This document shows, piece by piece, positions 8,396-16,782 of a stretch of DNA of 32,817 nucleotides. Source of the stretch: Stenomitos rutilans HA7619-LM2 (GTDB lineage Bacteria > Cyanobacteriota > Cyanobacteriia > Leptolyngbyales > Leptolyngbyaceae); the NCBI GenBank assembly GCA_019358945.1, contig JAHHIE010000069.1, forward strand, positions 1-32,817, read 5' to 3'. Numbering within the stretch: the stretch's first letter is position 1; every line of letters starts with the position of its first letter. The position numbers and the translations under genes were made by a program. Under the pieces are notes generated by a model. That model saw only the letters and a list, made by a program, of their open reading frames with translations, searched no databases and was not told where the DNA came from.

Positions 8396-9874
8396 ATGAG
8401 CGATCTTGTGTTTAAGTCCGCCGTTGAACTTGCCCAGATGATCCGCGATCGCACCATTTCATCGGTTGAAGTGCTAAATGCTCACCTGGATCAGATTGCC
8501 AAACACAATCCGAAACTGAACGCCATCTGCACTCTCGACGAAGCTAACGCTCGTGCCAGAGCCAAGCAAGCCGATGAAGCCTTAGCCAAAGGGGAAAACT
8601 GGGGTGTGTTACATGGCGTTCCCATCACCATCAAAGACATCTTTGAAACGGCAGGACTCCGCACGACCGCAGGCTACATTCCCCTCAAAGATTACGTGCC
8701 TCAGCAAGATGCAACGGTAGTTGCAAGGCTGCGATCAGCGGGAGCGATCATCATCGGCAAAACCAACATGCCGGAATTGGCAGGCGATTATCAAAGTACC
8801 AATTCTCTGTTTCCACGAGTGAATAATCCCTGGAATGTAGATTACACAGCAGGCGGCAGTTCGGGGGGCAGTGCGGCGGCGGTTGCGGCGGGGCTTTCGC
8901 CGCTCGATTTGGGTAATGATTTCGGAGGTTCGATACGGCAACCCGCTCATTTCTGCGGGGTGTATGGCTTGAAGCCGACCGATCGCCGCATATCCACTGC
9001 TGGACAAATTCCCGAAGTACCGGGAATGCCCCACTGTTTGCGACAAATGATGACCACGGGCTGTTTAGCGCGATCGCTCGAAGACATCCGCCTCTGCTTT
9101 TCCCTCATTGCAGGTGCTGATCCGCGTCGTCCCGACGTGCCACCGATACCGCTGGATGTGCCGTCCGAGAAATCTTTACCGGATCTCAAGATTGCCTGGA
9201 TTGACCAGTGGCAAGAAGTTCCCGTGAGTGGTGAAACTCGTGCTGCTATGCGAACGGTGAGACAAACGTTAGAGCAAGCAGGAGCCAAAATTAACCACTG
9301 GTTGCCGCCCGACTTTGATTTGTCGATGATGCTGAATCTCTACAGTCGCATGGCAGCTTATGTCAATAACTATGCCCAGCCTAAAGATCGCTACAGCATC
9401 CGCCGCAGTTTGACCTTACTCTTTCGCACTGCAACCCAGGGCGACCCTGAACTGCGGCGATTGGGCAACTTTAGCCGCTATCTCCCTGAACTTTTGAATC
9501 CCAGCTTAAAGGGTTATTTTGAAGCATTGACAGAGCGCGATCGCTTCATTGCCCAAATGGATGCAGCATTAGACGCTTGGGATGTCTGGTTAACTCCCGT
9601 TGCTGCGACCCCTGCCTTTACCCATCGTCCTGCTTGGAGTGCGATCGAGATTGATGGCAGCTCCTATCCGCACGGGGTGGCAAATGGGGCTTACACCATG
9701 CCCTTCAACCTGAGTGGGCATCCCGCTGTGGTCATTCCGATTGGGCAAACTCAGAATGGATTACCGATTGGAATGCAGATTGTCGGAAAACGCTGGAAGG
9801 AGATGGAATTATTGGCGATCGCTCAGGAACTTGATAAAGTGATTGGCGGTTTCCAAAAGCTACATGGTTATTGA
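8396..9874 (+). CDS. amidase-signature family hydrolase
   Basis: The protein has 492 residues, the normal amidase-signature size. The Ser-cisSer-Lys triad is visible: K80 in VPITIKDIF, cis-Ser S155 in the glycine-serine loop TAGGSSGGSAAA, and the nucleophile S179 in DFGGSIRQPA. The family hydrolyses carboxamides, carbamates or acyl ureas; GatA is a relative, but no GatB/C partners are nearby, so this is a stand-alone catabolic or detoxifying amidase. Regulation by the palindrome at 8330-8354 is likely. Confidence 0.93.
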   Translation: MSDLVFKSAVELAQMIRDRTISSVEVLNAHLDQIAKHNPKLNAICTLDEANARARAKQADEALAKGENWGVLHGVPITIKDIFETAGLRTTAGYIPLKDYVPQQDATVVARLRSAGAIIIGKTNMPELAGDYQSTNSLFPRVNNPWNVDYTAGGSSGGSAAAVAAGLSPLDLGNDFGGSIRQPAHFCGVYGLKPTDRRISTAGQIPEVPGMPHCLRQMMTTGCLARSLEDIRLCFSLIAGADPRRPDVPPIPLDVPSEKSLPDLKIAWIDQWQEVPVSGETRAAMRTVRQTLEQAGAKINHWLPPDFDLSMMLNLYSRMAAYVNNYAQPKDRYSIRRSLTLLFRTATQGDPELRRLGNFSRYLPELLNPSLKGYFEALTERDRFIAQMDAALDAWDVWLTPVAATPAFTHRPAWSAIEIDGSSYPHGVANGAYTMPFNLSGHPAVVIPIGQTQNGLPIGMQIVGKRWKEMELLAIAQELDKVIGGFQKLHGY

Positions 9875-9935
9875 TGTTGAAAGTTACTTGTTTTGATTTG
9901 AAGCCGAATTAGCCAATACCGCTGCTCAGCTATCG

Positions 9936-10580
9936 TTATCGCCGGATGCCTGCCAGAACAAACGCGATCGCTGCTTCTGTATGTTCTTCGATCATCTCTG
10001 AGGTGAGGCGATCGATCTCTGGGGTGAGGTGTTTCCAGTTTTCATGTACCGTGAAGTAAAACAGGCAAACGCTGAGAATGTGGGTCAGTGCCAGAAAGGG
10101 ATTGAGCGAGCGGAAGGTGCCTTCTGTCATGCCCCGTTCTAGAACCTTTAATAGATGTTCGTGCAGGGTTAAAACATTACACTCCTTAAAATAAGCGCCT
10201 TGATTCTGACTGGATTCTTGAAACCACAGCATTTGGCGCTGAGGATTAGCCGCCTCATTGGCGATGGCGATGCGAATCATTTGCTTCAATGCCTCTTCAG
10301 GAGTTAAGGCATCAAAGTTTTGTTGTGCCAACATCGCCTGCACTTCATTGACCGGACGTTGAAGGACAGCTTTGTAGAGATTTTCCTTATTCTCAAAGTA
10401 GTAGTGCAGCGTTGCAGAAGTCACTTGGGCATTTGTCGCGATCGTACTCATCCGTGCCCCCTTCAAGCCGTTTCGGGCAAACTCCTGTTCAGCAGCATCG
10501 AGAATTTGCTGCTGGGTTGCTTGTGCATCTCGCACGAGCCGGACTGATTTTGCTGCTCGTTTACCCGACCGACCGACCAC
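9936..10580 (-). CDS. TetR/AcrR-family regulator (RutR-like)
   Basis: The protein has 214 residues. The HTH comprises QQQILDAAEQEFARNGLKG and VTSATLHYYFENKENLYKAVL. The C-terminal domain resembles the RutR-type TetR_C group. The frame opens with GTG at 10580, and a TGA lies just upstream in frame, so this is the longest possible start. It is divergent from the first Rieske gene, with a perfect 20-bp palindrome (10655-10674) between them as the likely operator. Confidence 0.9.
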   Translation of the reverse strand: MVGRSGKRAAKSVRLVRDAQATQQQILDAAEQEFARNGLKGARMSTIATNAQVTSATLHYYFENKENLYKAVLQRPVNEVQAMLAQQNFDALTPEEALKQMIRIAIANEAANPQRQMLWFQESSQNQGAYFKECNVLTLHEHLLKVLERGMTEGTFRSLNPFLALTHILSVCLFYFTVHENWKHLTPEIDRLTSEMIEEHTEAAIAFVLAGIRR

Positions 10581-10654
10581 ACCTCAAGCCGTAATGAGAC
10601 CATCAAGAGCCATCTTAGCAGAGCGGATTGACGAAAGAGAAGGCGATTGATAAG

Positions 10655-10674
10655 CTTACTAATTAATTAGTAAG
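10655..10674. promoter_or_regulatory. TetR-type operator, perfect 20-bp palindrome
   Basis: CTTACTAATTAATTAGTAAG is its own reverse complement. It sits 16 bp before the Rieske start and 75 bp before the TetR start, where it would block the Rieske promoter. It is assigned to the 9936-10580 regulator by position. Confidence 0.7.
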
Positions 10675-10689
10675 TTAATTTGGAGCGTT

Positions 10690-11661
10690 ATGGAGCACTT
10701 GCAAGGTTCCCCCTGGCTGTTGACGCATCGTTCGACGCTCAAACCCAATCAGCCCAGAAAGTTTTCTCTGCTCGGTCAGGATTACGTGCTCTGGCAAGAT
10801 CCACAGGGTGCGATCGCTGCTTTACCAAATGCTTGCCCGCATATGGGCGTGATGCTCTCGGAGGGGTGGTGTGTGACTCAACCTCAAGGGAGCAGTAGGA
10901 TTGCCTGCCCTTTTCATGCGCTGGAGTTTGATCGCCAGGGCTGCACGGTATTGCCGGGTTCCCACAAGCAGACTAAATCTTTGCTGCCACCGCTTGAATT
11001 GATCATTCAGGGCGATTTGATCTGGACTTATGGAGGCCATGAGCCGAAGGTGCCCATTCCAGAATTGATGAATGCGATCGCGTCCGAGTATGAGTTTATT
11101 GGCGTGACGGGTGAACGGAGCATTCCTACAGATATTTTGAGCCTGCTGCTGAATATGCACGACTATAATCACCAAAATGGAACGCACCGGGAACTCTTTG
11201 AAATTGAGGACGTTCAGGTCAAGCAATTTATTGATGAGGGTTTGCACTCTCACGCTTACCTGGCTCAACCGAGAAAACGACCGACGATTCGCGAGATCCT
11301 GAAAAATCCAGCGCAACTGGCGCTGCCTAAGGTTTTAGAAGCCCATCTGGAGAACTACTTTCCCTTTATGGGTGTGATGCATGGTGACAACAAAATTCTG
11401 AGTTTGAAGGAATGCCACTTTTATCTACCAGAATTTGCGAATCGATCGCGTGTTTTTGTGCTCATGTACATGCAGGCATACTCACCTATCGCTCATCTAC
11501 TGAAAGGCAATCTGCTGAAGCTAATTGATGTGGTGGTAGAGCAAGATGCCAGGATTTTGAGCCGGATCTATCCGAATACAACTCAGCGCATCAGGCTGAA
11601 TAACGAAGTTGGGATGGACTGGGTGCGGCGTAATTTTGAACAATTTCCATCTGCACGGTAA
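10690..11661 (+). CDS. Rieske non-heme iron oxygenase, copy 1
   Basis: The protein has 323 residues and GGAG at 10682-10685. The Rieske [2Fe-2S] ligands are C49-P-H51 and C73-x2-H76. The mononuclear iron site is present as D158-x2-H161-x4-H166 (HDYNHQNGTH), so both metal sites look functional. These proteins use O2 and a reductase to hydroxylate, demethylate or desaturate organic substrates, and the reductase must be elsewhere. About two-thirds of the first 55 residues match copy 2 at 12557. The substrate is unknown; it may belong to the ring-hydroxylating alpha-subunit type that acts on lipids or steroids. It is probably repressed by the divergent TetR. Confidence 0.9.
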   Translation: MEHLQGSPWLLTHRSTLKPNQPRKFSLLGQDYVLWQDPQGAIAALPNACPHMGVMLSEGWCVTQPQGSSRIACPFHALEFDRQGCTVLPGSHKQTKSLLPPLELIIQGDLIWTYGGHEPKVPIPELMNAIASEYEFIGVTGERSIPTDILSLLLNMHDYNHQNGTHRELFEIEDVQVKQFIDEGLHSHAYLAQPRKRPTIREILKNPAQLALPKVLEAHLENYFPFMGVMHGDNKILSLKECHFYLPEFANRSRVFVLMYMQAYSPIAHLLKGNLLKLIDVVVEQDARILSRIYPNTTQRIRLNNEVGMDWVRRNFEQFPSAR

Positions 11662-11716
11662 GCAATTTTGCGATCGTAATGTTTCTTGAGATGATCGTTT
11701 CAACCGCTTTACCGTC

Positions 11717-11839
11717 TCAGCGATCGCCCACCACAGCCTGCTTCCCGCATTCCTTACAGCGGTAGCACTGCTTTCCTCGACGATACCCATTTTTCGACAA
11801 CTGCTGCGATCGACAGTGTGGGCATATCATTACTTTCAT
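11717..11839 (-). mobile_element. truncated InsA-type (IS1 family) zinc-ribbon segment joined to the TetR reading frame
   Basis: Forty codons starting at ATG 11839 encode MKVMICPHCRSQQLSKNG, the CYRCKECGK ribbon and a stop. This is the first third of an IS1-family InsA; the HTH part and InsB are absent downstream. Either an IS end fused to the regulator after loss of its stop codon, or the ribbon was co-opted as a domain. No terminal repeat was found. Confidence 0.5.
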
Positions 11840-12505
11840 TACATTGCTCGACCGATGATCTCCCATATGTGGTTCTAAATATGACACCAGCAAGTCTTCA
11901 ATTTGTTGAGTTAACCGTTGGCGATGCTCCTGGTCTGGGCTGCGAAGTGCCGCTAGCATCACCGCGTTGCTACTATGCACACACACTTCTGCCAATAGAG
12001 CATACTGTTCCTCAGTTAAGGCGGGATTTCGTTGCCTTAAAATACTCGCCATGAAGTCGATCGCCTCTTGCGTCATGCTTTCATCGATCGATTGGAAGAT
12101 CTCGGGTGCTAGATAAAACTGTACAAACACTACTCGCGACACAGGTTGCTCAAACAGTTCTGCAACAGCGGACGCGATCGCATGAATCATTTGACGCAAT
12201 GGCAACTGGACAATGGATGGAATGTCTACCCCTGCCCAGAAAGCCTGCACCCGCTCCGCATGGCGTAGCTCCATTGCTTTAAAGATGGCAGCTTTGTCGG
12301 GGAAGAACTGGTAAAGGGAGCCGATCGCGGTTCCGGCTTTTGCTGCAATCAAATGAGTCGTTGCCGCTTCATACCCCATCTCATCAAACACGGCTGCCGC
12401 TGCATCCAGAATTTTTTCAACCCGTTCTTTGCCTCGCTGCTGTTTGGGTTGACGGCGGAGAGTACTGGATGACTGAGCGCTTGACGAACGTGAATGTTCT
12501 GTCAT
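11717..12505 (-). CDS. TetR/AcrR-family regulator fused to an IS1-type zinc ribbon
   Basis: The protein has 262 residues, of which about 1-220 are a normal TetR: HTH ERVEKILDAAAAVFDEMGYEA and GTAIGSLYQFFPDKAAIFKAM, then a helical effector domain ending near SYLEPHMG. From residue 223 the chain continues with a four-cysteine ribbon (CPHC...CYRCKECGK) matching the InsA/IS1 N-terminal zinc finger, then stops after eight more residues. ATG 11839 could be the original start of an InsA remnant. It is divergent from Rieske copy 2. The HTH is clearly unlike that of the TetR beside copy 1, so only the oxygenases look duplicated. Confidence 0.88.
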   Translation of the reverse strand: MTEHSRSSSAQSSSTLRRQPKQQRGKERVEKILDAAAAVFDEMGYEAATTHLIAAKAGTAIGSLYQFFPDKAAIFKAMELRHAERVQAFWAGVDIPSIVQLPLRQMIHAIASAVAELFEQPVSRVVFVQFYLAPEIFQSIDESMTQEAIDFMASILRQRNPALTEEQYALLAEVCVHSSNAVMLAALRSPDQEHRQRLTQQIEDLLVSYLEPHMGDHRSSNVMKVMICPHCRSQQLSKNGYRRGKQCYRCKECGKQAVVGDR

Positions 12506-12556
12506 ATTTTAGAAACACGACGGATTTTTCACAATTCTACTCTCACGGAGACCACT

Positions 12557-13549
12557 ATGCAGTCAATGCTTCCCGGTGCGCCCTGGTTATTGGCGCACAA
12601 GTCCATGCTGACCATGAATCGACCCCGGAAAATTTCCTTGTATGGCAATGACTACGTGATGTGGAAAGATGCAACTGGAGGCATCCATGCCCTACCCAAT
12701 GCTTGCCCGCACATGGGAGCGATGCTGTCAGAAGGATGGTGTGAAGTCAAGAGTGATAGTGCAAGTACAGTTGTTTGCCCCTTTCATGCCTTGCAGTTTG
12801 ATGCAGAAGGCTGCACGGTGTTGCCCGGATCAGGCAAGAAAACATTATCCCAGTTGCAACCTTTAGAGTTAGTCATTCAAGGAGACTTCATCTGGTCCTA
12901 TGGAGGACACGAACCGAAGATACCGATTCCCACGATGCTGAATCAGGTTGCGAACACCTATTACTTTGTTGGGCATACGGGCGATCGCAGTGTGGAAACC
13001 GATTTACTCACCATGCTGTTGAATATGCATGATTACAATCATCAAAACGGCACCCACCGTGATTTGTTTCGGATTACTGAGGTGGAGTTTCATCAGTTTA
13101 TTGACGATGGGCATCATTCCCATGCCTTCTATGACATGCCCACTGCACCTTATAGTCTGACCGAAAAGCTGAGGAAACCGGATTTAATGCTGTTGCCCAG
13201 CACGATTAAAGCCCATCTGGAAAACCACTTTCCGTCCCTGGTGATTTTTCATGGTGAAATGCCGTTAGGCAAAGCGGCGCAGTGTCACATTTTTGTGCCA
13301 GAAGCCGAGCACCGCACCCGGACTTACATTTTGCTGTTTGGTCAAGCAAAACATCCAGCCTTCAAGCTATTTGGCAGCACCTACCTCAAGTTTGGCAAAG
13401 TTGTGGTGGATCAAGATGCAGATATTTTAGGGAAGATTTATCCCAATACGCCTCAGAAAATTAAACTCAACAATGAAGTCGGGATGGACTGGGTTCGGCG
13501 TAATTTTCAGAGTTTTCCTGACGTTGTGGAGCCGAATCTTTCCAAGTAG
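12557..13549 (+). CDS. Rieske non-heme iron oxygenase, copy 2
   Basis: The protein has 330 residues from ATG 12557, chosen because GGAG lies at 12547-12550 and homology with copy 1 starts here; a longer frame opens at 12494 inside the TetR promoter. Rieske ligands are C50/H52 and C74/H77, and the iron triad is D159-x2-H162-x4-H167. It shares the C-terminal block GMDWVRRNF with copy 1. It is a paralogue from tandem duplication of the oxygenase with an unrelated TetR between the copies. No clear operator dyad is seen in the 51-bp gap to the TetR start. Confidence 0.9.
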   Translation: MQSMLPGAPWLLAHKSMLTMNRPRKISLYGNDYVMWKDATGGIHALPNACPHMGAMLSEGWCEVKSDSASTVVCPFHALQFDAEGCTVLPGSGKKTLSQLQPLELVIQGDFIWSYGGHEPKIPIPTMLNQVANTYYFVGHTGDRSVETDLLTMLLNMHDYNHQNGTHRDLFRITEVEFHQFIDDGHHSHAFYDMPTAPYSLTEKLRKPDLMLLPSTIKAHLENHFPSLVIFHGEMPLGKAAQCHIFVPEAEHRTRTYILLFGQAKHPAFKLFGSTYLKFGKVVVDQDADILGKIYPNTPQKIKLNNEVGMDWVRRNFQSFPDVVEPNLSK

Positions 13550-13783
13550 ATAACAGCTTCTTCTTGAAAGACTTCCAGATTTGATTACTTTGTTATATCT
13601 TGAATTCGTTTAGTGTTTGTGAACATTTTGAAATGACAGGCTTCATCATTGACTAAACTGTAAACACGGGTTGCGATTGCACGTATCGGACTCTACAACT
13701 TCCAGTAGCAACCAAGATGAACTTTAATGACAATCACAAATTTGTCCATCTCAGACTATGTAATAGGAACACCCTGCGATCGC

Positions 13784-13960
13784 TTAAAGGACTGGGCGTG
13801 CTCTTATAGCGGTTACCGAGAAGCTGTAAGCCATCCTGTACGCCGACTTGAAGTTTCTCGCAGTCGAGTCATTTTGATTCTGGGATTTGGCGATCGCCTG
13901 ACCAATGCCGCTACTGCCACCCAGGACAAGGGCTTGTTTTTGCTTAAACTCGTTGTACAT
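13784..13960 (-). pseudogene. decayed N-terminus of an SDR oxidoreductase
   Basis: ATG 13960 begins MYNEFKQKQALVLGGSSGIG, the nucleotide-binding N-terminus of an SDR, and remains SDR-like to GQAIAKS. It then runs into about 35 unrelated residues and stops at 13784. HxlR regulators are often divergent from SDRs of this type, and the HxlR gene at 14063 still is, so this is the remnant of its target. The rest of 13550-13783 shows no gene. Confidence 0.6.
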
Positions 13961-14062
13961 CGTTGTTCCTGACTAGAATTGGTTGTGAGTGATCCTGGTC
14001 AGCATCGTAGGAGGTTAGGACAACGAACGGAAGTCTGCACTTTTTAGTGAGGTACGCACGTT

Positions 14063-14434
14063 TTGGTACAAATTAAGCAGAATCCGTCAGATGGTGAGTT
14101 GAGCAAGATAACGATTAGTCAGCCCTCCAAAGTAAAGTCTGAAACCCTAACCTTAGAAAACATCGTGGGTTGTAAGTGGTCGGTCTGCATCCTGACTCTG
14201 ATTCACCGGGGCATTAATCGTCCTGGGGCGATCGCGCGTTCTGTGGATAGACTCACGACAAAAGTGCAGAGTGATTGCCTGCGAAAAATGGTTAACCTGG
14301 GTATTTTGGAGAAAGTTGCCTACCCAGAAGTCCCACCACGGGTGGAGTATGAACTGACCGCGATCGGACACCGGTTTGTCAAAATTCTGGATGATCTTGC
14401 CGAACTACAAAGTGACATAAAAGCAAGTCAATAG
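14063..14434 (+). CDS. HxlR-family transcriptional regulator
   Basis: The protein has 123 residues. The HxlR winged helix shows in VGCKWSVCILTLIHRG, the DRLTTKVQSDCLRKMVNLGILEK recognition and turn region, and the PPRVEYELTAIGHRF wing. The frame opens with TTG 14063, just after an in-frame TGA, and no ATG precedes the domain. HxlR proteins sense thiol-reactive or quinone-like compounds or aldehydes. The probable target, a divergent SDR, is broken (13784-13960), leaving an orphan regulator. Confidence 0.85.
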   Translation: MVQIKQNPSDGELSKITISQPSKVKSETLTLENIVGCKWSVCILTLIHRGINRPGAIARSVDRLTTKVQSDCLRKMVNLGILEKVAYPEVPPRVEYELTAIGHRFVKILDDLAELQSDIKASQ

Positions 14435-14444
14435 AATGATTAGT

Positions 14445-15035
14445 TTACGAAGATTTTTGCTCATGCGTTTTCTGGGGTTGCTTGAACAGTCTTCTTCCCC
14501 ACGGCTTTAAAGTCGAAATTGCAATGATGATAAAGAGAAAGGAGATTTGAATTAGCGAACCGATCAAGACTCCTCTAGCATCAAATAAGTAGATGGGATT
14601 TTTGAATGCATTTAATTCCTCTTTCAATGCGATGTCTTCTGCTGTGTTGCCCCAGGGAAATAACCAAAAGGTTCCAAACATTATCAGTCCTGTGGTCAGA
14701 ATCCACTTGGTAATCACCCAGTAGAATTTGAAGAAGCCGTAGTTGGTCTGCCAGCAGAGGATGGTTGCTGTCACCACTGACCCGATCGCCGCAGGAATGA
14801 CAATAAAATCATCAAGTAAGTTAATGGCTGAATTAAGCGCAAAAAGAATGTCAGCGTTTGTTGTGTCCTTGTTTCTGAGCGCAATCAGAAACATGCTGAG
14901 AACCGTTCCAGTCCACAGTGCCGCAAAGCCAATGTGAAACGATAGCACCCAGTTCTTTTGCTCAAGGCTCAATTTGAATGGCTTTCTAGCTCTGTCAGAG
15001 TTTGGTGTTTCTTCACCTGCTTTGAGTGTTGTCAT
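14445..15035 (-). CDS. predicted integral membrane protein (DUF2269-like)
   Basis: The protein has 196 residues and four hydrophobic helices, at about 31-52, 72-93, 104-125 and 158-180. The first helix region (SFHIGFAALWTGTVLSMFL) and the PAAIGSVVTATILC helix resemble DUF2269-type small membrane proteins, whose function is unknown. It ends 10 bp from the convergent HxlR stop. The upstream AraC gene is on the same strand with a ~98-bp gap, so co-transcription is possible. Confidence 0.75.
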   Translation of the reverse strand: MTTLKAGEETPNSDRARKPFKLSLEQKNWVLSFHIGFAALWTGTVLSMFLIALRNKDTTNADILFALNSAINLLDDFIVIPAAIGSVVTATILCWQTNYGFFKFYWVITKWILTTGLIMFGTFWLFPWGNTAEDIALKEELNAFKNPIYLFDARGVLIGSLIQISFLFIIIAISTLKPWGRRLFKQPQKTHEQKSS

Positions 15036-15133
15036 TCAATTCTCCAGCGTTATCAATGACCCCAGTGTAGCGATCGGCTTCCATCCAACGCTTGACCAAA
15101 TTTGCTCAAACTGTGCGAATCTTGCTGAATGTC

Positions 15134-16063
15134 TTACCGTAGTGCCCTAAACTCTTTGGGCGACATATTGACGTACTGGCGAAAGAGTCGGGTAAAAGAA
15201 CTGTGGTTGGTTAAACCCACAGCAAAAGCAATCTCAGTAATCGTGAGTTGAGTCGTTTGTAATAACTGTTTGGCATGATCAATGCGACACTGAGTTAAAT
15301 GCTGATGTAGCGTTATGCCTGTAGATCGTTTGAACAGACGACAGAAGTGATATTGACTCAAATTCAGCACAGCCGCAACATCAGATAACGCAATATCTCG
15401 CTCAAGATGAGCGTGGATATAATCAAACACGGTTTGCAACTGAAACTGAGACAAGCCGCCTTTGTCGTCAAAATCGGTCTGAGGTTGCCAAACCGCATAC
15501 TGCTTGAGCAGGTGAATCACTAACCCAGTGGCTAACGATTCCCCAAACAGTCGCCCTGCGGGATGCTCTGCCTCCACATCCGCTTTCAGAGCCAGCCCAA
15601 TTTGCTGCACCAGAGGATCATGAATCCCAATCTGTGGAATCAGTTCAATCTGTTTGATCCGAACAGACTCATGCACGGTTTGTGCAAAAAATCCGGGAGA
15701 AAAGCCTAGCAAGGAAAATTCTCCTGCCTGTTGCCAATTTGATGCATACTGCCTTGCAGCAGGAACAAACAACATCTCGCCCGGTTTGCAGCAACAGGTC
15801 TGGATTTGCCCATCCACTCGATGCTCCGATCGCCCCGGATGCCCACTGCGTCCTATAATGCCGATGATATGCTGCATCCATTGGTGTTCTGGACTCTCAT
15901 GAGCCGCGTGATCATAGTGATGGAAGAAGATCCCATTCCACCCTGACTGCTCACTGGACAGAACGGGAAACTCTGCCAGTGCAGGAGCAGTGTGTTTCGC
16001 CATATCAACTTGCGGCAATTTATCTGTCATGAGCAGGGCAGCACAAGCGTCTCTAGCTTTCAC
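15134..16063 (-). CDS. AraC-family transcriptional regulator with cupin N-terminus
   Basis: The protein has 309 residues. The N-terminal half is a cupin-like sensor (HHYDHAAHESPEHQWMQHIIG, CCKPGEMLFVPAARQYASNW). The C-terminal half has both AraC HTH motifs (IALSDVAAVLNLSQYHFCRLFKR; ITEIAFAVGLTNHSSFTRLFRQY). The long start is GTG 16063; ATG 16030 (MTDKLPQVD) is more conventional and loses only 11 residues. It follows a TetR gene on the same strand by 64 bp. Confidence 0.9.
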   Translation of the reverse strand: MKARDACAALLMTDKLPQVDMAKHTAPALAEFPVLSSEQSGWNGIFFHHYDHAAHESPEHQWMQHIIGIIGRSGHPGRSEHRVDGQIQTCCCKPGEMLFVPAARQYASNWQQAGEFSLLGFSPGFFAQTVHESVRIKQIELIPQIGIHDPLVQQIGLALKADVEAEHPAGRLFGESLATGLVIHLLKQYAVWQPQTDFDDKGGLSQFQLQTVFDYIHAHLERDIALSDVAAVLNLSQYHFCRLFKRSTGITLHQHLTQCRIDHAKQLLQTTQLTITEIAFAVGLTNHSSFTRLFRQYVNMSPKEFRALR

Positions 16064-16127
16064 AGTTTAACGCAGGCGGTTAATCAGAATTCGACTGCTC
16101 AAGCGATCAGAAGGACGAACCGCGCGG

Positions 16128-16727
16128 CTATGTCTTAGCCCCCTCAACCAGAAGATGAAGAGTACGGCGAATGTAACTTTCCCACGACTCGGTCGTTTCT
16201 GGAAACACAAGCGCATACATCATCAAGCCACTAATCACATCAAAACCGAGATTGGAGTCAAAATCGGCTGACACTTCCTGGCGCACTTTTGCTCGCTCAA
16301 ACACGATAGCAAACGCCTGTCGCCTCGGTTGCAGATACTTCTGCCAATAAATCTGAGCAAATTCCGGATTGCTCATGGCTGAACTGAGCATCAGCGCTGC
16401 TGTTTGTCGCCCCAGGGGATTAAACGTAATCTGGGCAGCGCTGGCGATCAGGCATTCAATATCTCCCCAAAAGCTTCCCGTGTCAGGAATTTCATACTCG
16501 TCACGACGACTTTCGATCGCATCTGCCACTAATTCCGCTTTGGATGTGTAGCGGCGGTAAATAGTAGGCTTGCCTACCCCAGCACGCAGAGCGATCGCCT
16601 CGATGCTCATGCGGTCATAGCCCACTTCCGCCAGCAGATCAAGCGTAGCTTGCAGAATCGCTTGGTGAGATTTTAGGCTGCGGGGTCGTCCGGGCTGAGA
16701 TGGGTTGCTATTGCTCATGCGTCTCAT
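16128..16727 (-). CDS. TetR/AcrR-family regulator
   Basis: The protein has 199 residues. The HTH is AILQATLDLLAEVGYDRMSIEAIALRAGVGKPTIYRRYTSKAELV, of the YcdC/TetR_C_16-like style, and the C-terminal helices end in RRTLHLLVEGAKT. An internal ATG at 16715-16717 also works (MSNSNPSQPGRPR). It is divergent from the P450 gene 55 bp away, with a short dyad in between. It is the likely repressor of the P450. Confidence 0.9.
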   Translation of the reverse strand: MRRMSNSNPSQPGRPRSLKSHQAILQATLDLLAEVGYDRMSIEAIALRAGVGKPTIYRRYTSKAELVADAIESRRDEYEIPDTGSFWGDIECLIASAAQITFNPLGRQTAALMLSSAMSNPEFAQIYWQKYLQPRRQAFAIVFERAKVRQEVSADFDSNLGFDVISGLMMYALVFPETTESWESYIRRTLHLLVEGAKT

Positions 16728-16733
16728 TATAAT

Positions 16734-16752
16734 TTACGAAACAGTATCGTAA
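16734..16752. promoter_or_regulatory. candidate TetR operator upstream of the P450
   Basis: The dyad TTACGA (16734-16739) / TCGTAA (16747-16752) is centred between the TetR and P450 starts, with TATAAT at 16728-16733 beside it. The 6-bp arms are modest, but the position fits a TetR site. Confidence 0.5.
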
Positions 16753-16782
16753 CGAATTAAGATTAGCGAACTTGACTCAACC

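Noticed and set aside
8735-9288. Minus-strand frames inside the amidase
   Set aside because: They are antisense to the catalytic Ser loop region, rich in Arg and Ser as expected of shadow frames.
10822-11316. Minus-strand 164-codon frame inside Rieske copy 1
   Set aside because: It is antisense to an oxygenase with both metal sites intact and has no domain-like sequence of its own.
13727-13972. Plus-strand 81-codon frame
   Set aside because: It is antisense to the SDR remnant, whose minus-strand start is clearly SDR-like; the plus frame shows no family pattern.
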